Assembly: GCA_963575745.1 (NCBI GenBank)
Contig: CAUYUJ010014338.1
Location: forward strand, 641,001-705,000
Direction: 5' to 3'
Source of the DNA: Prorocentrum cordatum
Taxonomy: Eukaryota; Sar; Dinophyceae; Prorocentrales; Prorocentraceae
Length of the DNA stretch: 64,000 nucleotides
Every line of letters begins with the position of its first letter. Position 1 is the stretch's first letter. The notes under the pieces are model-generated. The model was not told where the DNA came from, searched no databases, and saw only the letters and a list, made by a program, of their open reading frames with translations. Positions 33,191-42,147 of the stretch are shown here, piece after piece. A program made the position numbers and the translations under genes.

Positions 33191-33780
33191 GAACCCTATG
33201 CGCCATGTGTGCATCTTGAGCTTCATGAGCCCCGTAAGCCGCATGATCCGTATGAACCTGATCAGTTATAGGATACATATCTGCTCCGTGAGCCTTTGAG
33301 GCCTTAGACTCGTATGATCCGTATGGATCATATGCGCCTTATGCGCCTTATGAGCCTAATGGGCCCTGCGAGCCTTACGAGCCTGTGAATCGCATAGCCC
33401 TCCTGCCGCACCTGGAAACGGGACGGGGCCGTCACGTTTCCATGATTGTTCGGCTACGTCTTTTGAACCAAGATGAGCGTACTTGCGATTTCCAATAACA
33501 AATAACCCTTATGCGCATTGCAGCCCCATGATCCCAATCTGCGCCATGAACCCTGCGTGCTCTTATTAGCCTTCTTCGCCCCATGATGCTTCTAGGCCTT
33601 CTGAACCCGACAAGCCCTATGAGCCCTCTGAGCAAGATGATATTTTTGAGCCTCTGAGCCTTCAGAGCTCCAGGAGCTCTAAACCCTATGGGCCGTGTAA
33701 GCCTCTGAGCCCTGCGAGGCCGATGTGTCGAATGAGCCCCTTTTAGCTGCATAGATCCTATGGGCATTGAGCTCTACGGA
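33190..33780. repeat. Degenerate ATGAGCC/TATGCGCC repeat
   Basis: Words such as CTTATGCGCCTTATGAGCC and CCCTATGAGCCCTCTGAGC recur at roughly 9-12 bp intervals over nearly 600 bp, with many variants. Confidence 0.6.
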
Positions 33781-33837
33781 GCCCAGGCGCCAAAGCGCTA
33801 GCGGTGATATGCGCCGGTTGACCTTTCTTCCCGAAAG

Positions 33838-33975
33838 TTGACATGTTGCTGCGAAATGCTGCGAAATGATGCGACATGCTGCGAAATGTTGCGAAACGCT
33901 GCGAAATGTTACGAAATGCTGCGAAATGTTGCGAAACGCTGCGAAATGTTACGAAATGCTGCGAAATATTCGAAA
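33838..33975. repeat. 11-bp tandem repeat (TGCTGCGAAA)
   Basis: TGCTGCGAAATG / TTGCGAAACGC / TTACGAAATGC units repeat about 12 times. Higher-order copies of four units (about 44 bp) are nearly identical. The minus-strand Phe/Arg-rich and plus-strand Leu/Asn/Ala-rich frames are translations of it. Confidence 0.9.
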
Positions 33976-34097
33976 TCATGTGCGCAATATGCAAAAGCGA
34001 TTGATTTTTCATTTTTTATATTAAACATGATAGAATATTACAAAGTTGTGCGCGCCGAATGTGATGTTAGTTAAAGTCGTCCTGAAGCTATCATGGT

Positions 34098-34268
34098 CGG
34101 TGTTCGGGCGGCGTTCGGGCGGCGGTCGCGCGGGTCGCGGCGGTCGGGCGGCGGTCGGGCGGCGGTCGGGCGGCGGCGGTCGGGCGACGGTCGGGCGGCG
34201 GTCGCGCGGGTCGCGGCGGTCGGGCGGCGTTCGGGCGACGTTCGCGGCGGTCGCGGCGTTTGCGCGGC
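34098..34268. repeat. GGGCGGCGGTC minisatellite
   Basis: CGGGCGGCGGT and CGCGGGTCGCGG units over 170 bp form a very GC-rich patch. It sits directly between AT-rich stretches (33990-34090 and 34300-34545). Confidence 0.9.
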
Positions 34269-34299
34269 GGCCTTGGGCGCGAATTGTTGCAAGCATGTT

Positions 34300-34545
34300 G
34301 TAAATTCACGCAAAGAAACATTATTTTTCTCACGCTTGCATTCGAAAAGTTTTAAAAAACCATATCATATTATTAAAACTTATGTAATTGGCACAGTTTA
34401 AATGAATTTTCTCATCATGTAAGCTATTAAAACTATATTATAACCAGTTTAAGTCATTTTTCGCAGGAAAGCTACTAAATTTATGCAAATTGATACATTT
34501 TAATGGATTTCTCAAATTTGTCGGTGGTTTCGCGAATCCAAACAC
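34300..34545. repeat. AT-rich island with about 50-bp degenerate direct repeats
   Basis: Three related units begin TATTAAAACTTATGTAATTG, TATTAAAACTATATTATAAC and TACTAAATTTATGCAAATTG, each followed by a (C)AGTTTAA-like and then TTTTCTC or TTTTTCGC word. This is the most AT-rich stretch in the window and lies beside the telomere-type arrays. No gene seen here or at 34546-34867. Confidence 0.6.
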
Positions 34546-34867
34546 CCACGCCCGAAAAAAGGTCAGAGCGCGCGGGAGCAACGTCTCAGAGAGCCTCAAA
34601 CTCCTAAGTGCGCGGCCGCATCTAACAGCCGCTGCTGAGATGCACTTGGGCTGTTAAACGCAGTGCGCGGTCGGCACGCGCACGGCGCGCCCGCGCCCTG
34701 ACGGTTGGCTGTGCTAGCTCGCGTGAGTTGTGGGCCGCTTGCGTACGGCCAAGTGCATTCCCTTGCAAGGTCAAGCTTACCCGCGCTGGGTGATCAGCGC
34801 TGCCACGTGGCCATCAGACCATCAAAGCAAATGGTGCGCGGTCGCAACAGGCACCGTGTCCTAAGCC

Positions 34868-37171
34868 CTCAACACCCTAAACCCTGAACAGCCTAAACCC
34901 TAAACATCCTAAACCCTAAACACCCTAAACCCTAAACACACGAAGCCCTAAACACCCTAAGTCCTGAACACCATAAGCCCTAACCGCCCTAAACCCTAAA
35001 CACCCTAAACCCTGAACGCCCTAAACCCTGAACACCATAAACCCTAAACACCCTAAACCCTAAACACCCTAAACCCTGAACACCATAAACCCTAAACACC
35101 ATAAACCCTGCACACCCTAAACCTTGAACACCCTAAACCCTAAGCACCCTAAACCCTAAACGCCCTACACCCTAAACACACTAATCCCTAAACGCCCTAA
35201 ACATCATAAACCCTAAACACCATAAACCCTAAACACCCTAAAGCCGAAACACCCTCAACCCTAAACACAATCAACCCTAAACATCCTAAGCCCTAAACAC
35301 ACTAAACACTAACCACCATAAACCCCAACCACCCTAAACCCTAAACACCCTACATAAGCCATAAACACCCTACACCCTGACCACCCTAAACCCTAACCAC
35401 CCCAAACCCAAAACATCATAAACCCTAATAAACACCCTAAGCCCTAAACAGCAGAAACCCTAAACAACATACACCCGAAACACCATAAACCCTAAACACC
35501 ATAAACCATAAACACCCTAAACCATAAACCCCTAAACCCTAAAAGCCCTAGACCGTAAACACTCTAACTCATAAACACCATAAACCTTGACCATCATAAA
35601 CCCTAACCACCCTAAATCCTAAACACCCTAAACCCTGATAACCATAAACCTCAACACCCTAAACCCTGAACACCATAATTCCGAAACGCCCTAAACCATA
35701 AACACCCTAAGCCCTAAACACCAGAAATCCTAAAAACACCATAAACCTTGAACACCCTAAACCATAAACACCCTAAACCCTAAACACCATAAACCCTAAA
35801 CGCCCTAATCACCCTAAACCCTAAGCACCCTAAACCCTAACCACCCTAAACACTAAACACCTTAAACCCTGAACACCATACACCCTAGACACTCGCAGCC
35901 CTAAACACCCTAAACCCTAAGCACCCCACACCGTAAGCACCAGAAACCCTAAACACCCGAAACCTTAAACACCCTAAACCCTAAACACCCTAAACCCTAA
36001 ACACCCTAAACCATGACCACCCTCAACCATACACACCCTAAACCCTCAGCACCCTAAACACGAACCACCCTAAACCCTAACCACCCTAGACCCTGAACAC
36101 ACTAAACCCTAACCACCCCAAAAGCCCTAACAACCCTCAACCTTAAACACCCTAAACCCTAACAGCCTAAGCCCTAAACACCCCAAACCCTAAGCACCCT
36201 ACACCTTCCTCACCCTAAACCCTAACCACCCTAAACCCGAAGCACTAAACCACAAACACCATAAACCCTAATCACCCAAAGCCCTAAACATCATAAACCC
36301 TAAACACCCTAAACCTTAATCACCCTAAACCTTACACCCTAAACCCTAAGCACCATTAACCCTAAACACCCGAAACCCTAAACACCATAAACCCTAAACA
36401 CCCTAAACCCCAAACACCATAAACCTTAACCACCCTAAACCCTAAACACCCTGAACCCTAAACACCATAAGTCATAAACATCCTAACACTAAACACCTTA
36501 AAACATATACACCCTAAACCATAAACATCATAAACACTAAACACCCTAAACCCTAAACACCCTACACCCGAAACACCATAAGCCCTAACCACCATAAACC
36601 CTACACACACTAAACCTTAAACATCATAAGCCATAAACACCCTAAACCCTAAACACCCTGAACCGTAAACACCCTAAACCCTAAGCACCCTAAACCCTAA
36701 GCACCCGAAACCCTAAACACCATAAACCCTAAACACCCTAAACCCTAAACACCCTAAACCCTACACACTGCACACCCTAAACACCATAAGCCCTAAACAC
36801 CATCAACACGAAACACCCTAAACCCTAAACACAGTGAACCCCACACAACCGAAACCCTAAGCACCCTAAAACCTAAACACCAGAAACCCTAACCACCCTA
36901 AACCCTAAGCACCATAAACCCTAAACACCATAAACTTGAACCACCCTAAAAAACTAACCACCCTAAACCCTAACCACCCTACACCCTAACCACCCTAAAC
37001 CCGAAACACCCTAAACCCTAAACACCCTAAACCCTATACACCCTAAACCCTAAACGCCCTATACTTGCACCACCCTAAACCCTAACCGCCCTAAACCCCA
37101 AACACCCTAAACCCTAAACACCCTAAACCCTAAACACCCTAAACCCTAAACGCCCTAAACCCTCAACACCC
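34868..37171. repeat. Degenerate telomere-type CCCTAAA array
   Basis: About 2.3 kb alternating CCCTAAA with CACCCTAAA (ACACCCTAAACCCTAA units), with many single-base changes, small insertions and variants such as CATAAACC. The C-rich strand is the + strand. Divergence shows it is an old, interstitial array and not an active chromosome end. Confidence 0.95.
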
Positions 37172-37440
37172 TAGGGTTTAGGGTTTAGGGTCTAGGGTTT
37201 GGGGTTTAGGGTTTAGGGTTTAGGGTTTAGGGTTTAGGGTTTAGGGTTTAGGGTTTAGGGTTTAGGGTTAGGGTTTAGGGTTTAGGGTTTAGGGTTTAGG
37301 GTTTAGGGTTTAGGGTTTAGGGTTTAGGGTTTAGGGTTTAGGGTTTAGGGTTTAGGGTTTAGGGTTTAGGGTTTAGGGTTTAGGGTTTAGGGTTTAGGGT
37401 TTAGGGTTTAGGGTTTAGGGTTTGGGGTTTAGGGTTTAGG
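37172..37440. repeat. Nearly perfect (TTTAGGG)n array
   Basis: About 38 copies of TTTAGGG on the + strand with only a few variants (TCTAGGG, TTTGGGG, one TTAGGG). It begins immediately where the CCCTAAA array ends (ACACCCTAGGGTTTAGGG), so the polarity switches at one point near 37172. TTTAGGG is the telomere repeat of plants and many algae including dinoflagellates. Confidence 0.97.
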
Positions 37441-37891
37441 GGGCTGCCGGAGGCCAAGACAGCCCGCTGCACTTAAGGGGCCCTTAAGTGCAGCGGATCT
37501 GCTCCTCCTTCGGAGGGGCTCCCGGAGGCCAAGACAGCCCGCTGCACTTAAGGGGCCCTTAAGTGCAGCGGATCTGCTCCTCCTTCGGGGGGGCTCCCGG
37601 AGGCCAAGGCAGCCCGCTGTGCTTCAGGGGCTCTTAAGTGCAGCGGATCTGCTCCTCCTTCGGGGGGGCTCCCGGAGGCCAAGACAGCCCGCTGCACTTA
37701 AGGGGCCCTTGAGTGCAGCGGATCTGCTCCTCTTTCGGGGGGGCTCCCGGAGGCCAAGACAGCCCGCTGCACTTAAGGGGCCCTTAAGTGCAGCAGCGGG
37801 TCTGCTCCTCCTTTGGGGGGGGGGGGGCTCCCGGAGGCCAAGACAGCCCGCTGCACTTAAGGGGCCCTTAAGTGCAGCGGATCTGCTCCTA
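37441..37891. repeat. 75-bp satellite with a 27-bp palindrome, 6 copies
   Basis: CCGGAGGCC starts at 37447, 37522, 37597, 37672, 37747 and 37831, so the period is 75 bp, with the last spacing 84 because of a longer G run and an extra CAG. Most copies contain CTGCACTTAAGGG, one G, then CCCTTAAGTGCAG: 13-bp perfect arms. The 25-residue repeats in frames 37619-37933 (+) and 37624-37908 (-) arise because 75 is divisible by three; they are not taken as a leucine-rich protein. Confidence 0.93.
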
Positions 37892-38031
37892 AGCACCCTA
37901 AACCTCAAACACCCTAAACCCTACACACCCTAAACCCTAAACACCCTAAACCCTAAACACCCTAAACCCTTAAGCACCCTAAACCTAATCACCCTAAGCC
38001 CTAAACACCCTAAACCCTAAACACCCTAAAC
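37892..38031. repeat. Telomere-type CCCTAAA array resumes
   Basis: Same degenerate ACACCCTAAACCCTAA pattern and orientation as 34868-37171. It is separated from it by the TTTAGGG array and the 75-bp satellite. Confidence 0.93.
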
Positions 38032-38344
38032 CAATCGTGCACAGACCCCAGCGTTGTAGCCTGTTTCAGTTCAATATGTTGGTACATGCTACAGGTGCTA
38101 CCCTTTGTCTGGAGACAACGCCAGCAAAACAACTCACAACAATTTCATCACGCGCGCAAAGCTGCGCGATACGGCGTCGCAAACAAGAGAGAAAATTTGA
38201 CGCCAGCACAAAACCCAGCACAAACATCCTTGAAACATCCATTGCCCAGAGGCGACGCCCACGTGATATTTGCGCCCGGCGCCCCCTCCCACGCAATGGC
38301 CGCAATGGGCCCCAACCCCGTGAAGAGCTGCGTCACAATGGTTG

Positions 38345-38356
38345 TTCTGGCTCAAG
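38345..38356 (+). other. Spliced-leader-like relic before the methyltransferase gene
   Basis: TTCTGGCTCAAG matches the last 12 nt of DinoSL at 11 positions; the nine bases upstream are only weakly similar. It ends 21 nt before the candidate ATG at 38378, a natural leader-to-start distance. It could be chance, but position and match together favour a relic. Confidence 0.45.
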
Positions 38357-38377
38357 TGGCGCTTTCACACCCCACCG

Positions 38378-40088
38378 ATGAAGCGCAAAAGTTTACGACC
38401 CGATGGGGATATCGGGATCACCTTGGGCGTAGGGCCAACCAGTTGCTGCAATGATCCAGTGGCCAGCTGGCAAAGGCCCGGGGCGTCCTGCGTTGAAGAG
38501 ACCTTCCGCTGGCCAGACAAGTTCTTGCATCGTCTTCCGGGGCGGGCGCTCGAGTTGCTTTCAGAGAAAGTGGCGCAGGGTTTTTTGTATACAGAGGATT
38601 ATGCTGGGTGGGGATCAGGCTCCACAGCAGTGCATCACTTACTGAAGGGGCTGCGACGTTTCAAGCCAGAGGTTCACCCAGGCCGGATTTCGTGCGAACG
38701 AGCCTGTGACATCGAGGCTCATTGCAGGAAGGCGCTCCTTGCTCACTGCCCGGGCAGCGCCCCAGCGTGCGTCATGGGGGACATGTTAGACCGCACGCCG
38801 CCCGAGCTGCTGAGGAGGATGACGGAGGCCGCGGACCGATCGTCATCAGAGGCTGCCGAGAGGACCAAGTCTGGCGAACTGGCCAAGGACGTGTACAATG
38901 AAGTCGGTACGGCTTTGATCGAAGAGGTGACGCGTTGTCACCTTTCATTGTTCCCCTAGTGGTGTCGTGATGTCTGATGCCCTCCCTAATAGAATTCATC
39001 CTCCCTTGCTTGATCCTTCCTTTGCAACAAACTCAAACATGATGCGTGGCATGCGTGTCTGTTCGAGCCACGTGCCCCGTGCCCCGCCCTCCCAGGTGAA
39101 ACAGTTCATGCTGGCGGACGTCGGCGCCATCCAGCTGAACCAGTACAAGGCATACTGCTATAGGCATAAGTGCGATTGCAGGGTGCATCCTTCGTCAGGT
39201 TCGCATTTGATTGGGCATTTCGCTGGTTTCTCGTGCACCACAGTGTCTTTCATTGGATTGAAAAAAGGTTGGAGCGGGAGCAGTGCATGTTGCTTCATGC
39301 AGTGGGCGCGGGACTTTTTGATTTCTTCCCCTGATTGGGCAATTTGCGAGTGCACGATTGGATTTGACCATCATACATTAGCGGCAATAGTTGGAACAAC
39401 TCACGATGTTTATCCAATTGTTGTTAGCCCACACCAGTTGGGCATCCCAGTCTCTAGGATTCGCAAGTACATGATCATTTTGAAACGCTCATCTCTGCGA
39501 TGGATTCCAAAGGTCGAGGAAGACCCCGCTGCATCATTCCTGGAATTGTTCGGCGCAACGCCCGCCTGTTTAGGCCAAGTGTATTTTCGGGCGCCGCACA
39601 GCAAAGTAAACGCATTCTTGGCAACCTTAGCGCTGGAGCGCGGACTGCCAGCAACTCGGGCAGGTGGCTTACAGTGGCACAATCGGCAGCTGCTCGGAGT
39701 AGGGAAGCGGTTTCGCCTCGAGTCATATGAGTCTGCAATTCGCAAGCGGGGCCTTCTGCCTCATCGGACCCCGTATCTTTGTAATTTGTCCCAGAATGCC
39801 CACTGGTTTGGCGGAACCCCGCGCTACGTCCCCGCTTTGATGCAGCGTTCGAATTTGTGGTCCATGAGCTTGTCCCGCGAACAGTTGCCAGAGGAAGCAG
39901 TAGAAGCGCAAGGCATGGCTTTGTTCAGTAGTGCAGATGCTTCATACCAATGTCCCTTCAAAGAAGCCGTGCTCAGAGATGAATTTCGACCGCGTCAGTT
40001 AAGGAGTATGGGAGGGAATTCAATGCACGTAGCAGCGGTTGGAGCATGCGTTTGTTTCCTCTTGGCATTCACTGAGAGGGCCCAGTAA
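38378..40088 (+). CDS. C5-cytosine DNA methyltransferase-like protein, 2 exons
   Basis: Exons 38378-38926 and 39096-40088 join in phase 0 (GAAGAG/GTGACG...CCCAG/GTGAAA) to give 513 residues. The family transfers methyl groups from S-adenosylmethionine to cytosine C5. Motif I: TEDYAGWGSGS near residue 74-82. CDIEAHCRK near 110 and VMGDMLDRTP near 132 fit the next SAM-fold strands. Motif IV: AGFSCTTVS with Cys 230, the nucleophile position, but Ser in place of the usual Pro before it. Motif VI: ICECTIGFD with Glu 268 where ENV is usual. Motif VIII: QLGIPVSRIRKYMII (297-311), a very good match. Motif X: GGNSMHVAAVG near 489-499. It is shorter than maintenance enzymes and has no chromatin-reading domain. 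Activity is uncertain because of the motif IV and VI changes. Confidence 0.7.
38927..39095 (+). other. Intron of the methyltransferase-like gene
   Basis: A 169-nt GT-AG intron, phase 0. AGGTGA stands at both ends (GAAGAGGTGACG and CCCAGGTGAAAC). Without its removal the first frame stops at 38957-38959, between motif III-like and motif IV sequence. Confidence 0.65.
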
Positions 40089-40440
40089 GCCGCAGCTCAC
40101 TTGAAGTTTAGTTTCGCAGCTTCCGCTTCTGAAAAGTAAAGACCCAACCATAGCTAATGGCATGGGCCCCGATTGGTATGTCGACCCTGTTAGAATAAAA
40201 CGTAACCTCGCGACTCGCGCCCTGTCAACCCCGCCTTGTTCCCCAGATTAGCCCGCTGGATCTTGCCGGCCACGGTGCCCTCGGAGTCTCGTGTCTCTCG
40301 GATGCCCTATCCAACCAGTCTAAACTGTAAGCCCTCATCTAGGTATCATGCCCAGGATGCGCCCAGGATTGTTGGCGTCAATTGGCTTCTGTCACGCACG
40401 CCTAGGCTTCAATGCAGGTGTTAGTCAAGACCTGGGACCC

Positions 40441-40550
40441 CCACCACCCTCCATCCCATTAACATCGTCATCATCATGACCATCGCCGCCATCACCTTAC
40501 AGCTCACGATCACCATCATCATCATCATCATCGGCATCATCATCCAAGAT
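40441..40550. repeat. CAT/CAC-rich tract
   Basis: CATCATCATGACCATCG and ACCATCATCATCATCATC runs, ending next to the SL-like word at 40551. Between 40089 and 40440 no gene is seen. Confidence 0.85.
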
Positions 40551-40575
40551 ACGTAGCCGTCGTTTGGCTTAGCGG
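40551..40575 (+). other. Possible spliced-leader relic with a small insertion
   Basis: ACGTAGCC, then GTCG, then TTTGGCTTAG. CGTAGCC and TTTGGCT match the two halves of DinoSL, with about two extra bases between them and a changed 3' end. It sits between a CAT tract and the following gene, as at 10243. Weak alone. Confidence 0.35.
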
Positions 40576-40648
40576 CTGCCCTCTGGCAGCTGAGGTTCGG
40601 AGCACGTTGGCACCTGGCCACGCCTCCCCGCGGCTCCTCGACGCCTCG

Positions 40649-42147
40649 ATGGAGGGGCAAGCGCCCTCATTTGTGCAACCGCGGCCGAAAAGCTCGGCAG
40701 GTGTCGGCCGCCTGCCTCGCGCGTCAAGGCCAAAGCTCTTCCTCGAGAACTCTGATTTGCCTGATGATGCGCCTGCTGAGGTCCCCCACGAGCCAGGAGC
40801 GGCTGGGGACGGGCATGGCGTTGGGCATGATGAAGCCGGGGGCGGCGGCCGAGGCAAGGGCGGCCGTAAGGGCGGCAAGGGGAAGGGGCGACGTAAGTCA
40901 AAGGTGTCGAGGAACGGTGACGATGATGACGCTGGCCAGGGTGACGCTGACGGCGAGGACGGTGGCAAGACCAAGGCTTGCGGGTCGTGCAAGAAAGAGA
41001 AGAGCATCAAGGAGTTCTACGAGAGTCAGAACGACTGCAAGGTTTGCCGCAAAGAGGACCGTCAAATGATGGGAATGGCTGAGAGGCAAGGTCTCACTTC
41101 CTGGTTGAAGGATTTGAAGAACAAGAAGCCGGCCGAGTACGCGAAGCTCAAGAAGGTTGTCATGAAGGTGGTCCCGAACGCCCAGGGCCGAAGGGAGTTT
41201 AACCTTGTCCAGTACAAGGAGGAGATGTATACCAGGGCAGAGGTCGAGTCGAACAAAATGGGCAAAATGATGTGGGAAGGTGAGTACCGCGAATTTGCCC
41301 AGAGTGCAGAGGGAGGGTTTCTGACCAAAGACGAGTACGAGGCACAATGGAAGAAGTGGATGGAAGATCCGGATCACCCCAAAGACGAAGACGGGCCTCG
41401 AGGCTACACGCAGTGTTTGGTCAAGAAGGGCAAGTACATCAGTGACAAGGAGGCGATGGGCAAGAAGAAATCGGTCGAGGCTTCTGGGAAGGCGATCAAG
41501 AAGTGTGACGAAGCCACGGCGAAGAGCTTGATGAACCAAGCGACTGGCGGCATGGACGTGGAAGACAACCTCCTCAACTTCGGCCAGGACGAGAAGTCCA
41601 AAGCCTTGAAGGCAATGATGACGTCAGCGTCCTCATCATCTGGAACTGTAACCGCACTTGGGGCCGAAGGTATGATGGCACCATCTCTACAGAATCTTCA
41701 TGACCAGGTCAAGGGGAAGAAGAAGGCCGCCGCACATGATGATACCGAGGACTGCAGTGACGAGGAGAAGACTTCGAATCGAACTTCGAAGGCCGACGAG
41801 TCCAACCAGGGCAAAGGCATAACCCCGAAGAAGGTTTCCGCAGAGGAGTGGCTCAACGGCACTGGGCCTCAGAAGATCAACAAGGCTAACCGGGACTGCC
41901 TGTGGGATGTGGGGAAGCTCGAGACAACTGCTGCTAGCCGTATGAAGGACATGGAGGCAGCGCTGGAGGACTTCGCCAAAGACCCCGACAAAGACAAGTT
42001 CTCGAGCGAGATCAAGACTGTGAAGAACCGCCTCGAAGCGCTGGGCCACGTGCTCAGCCTGGACCCCTCCAAGCTCAAGACGTGCCCGTCCGAAAAGGGG
42101 AGCGGAGGTGGAGGAGGCATCGGAAGTCGGAGGAGAGGGAGGCAGAG
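40649..42147 (+). CDS. CxxC gene, exon 1
   Basis: Residues 1 to about 499, including the Gly/Lys-rich start, the CxxC pair and long charged helices (EEMYTRAEVESNKMGKMMW; MKDMEAALEDFAKDPDKDKF). The frame is open to 42178, but the last 25 codons are Gly/Arg-rich and intron-like. The donor is uncertain; CAGAG/GTTAGG at 42148 is in phase with exon 2, and an earlier site near 42090 is possible. Confidence 0.6.

Noticed and set aside
37619-37933. Leucine-rich-repeat-like protein in 25-residue repeats
   Set aside because: The 75-bp satellite period is divisible by three, so both strands give repeated peptides; no flanking unique coding sequence.
34868-38031. Active chromosome end
   Set aside because: The arrays are flanked by unique DNA and genes on both sides, and the CCCTAAA part is strongly degenerate; this is interstitial.
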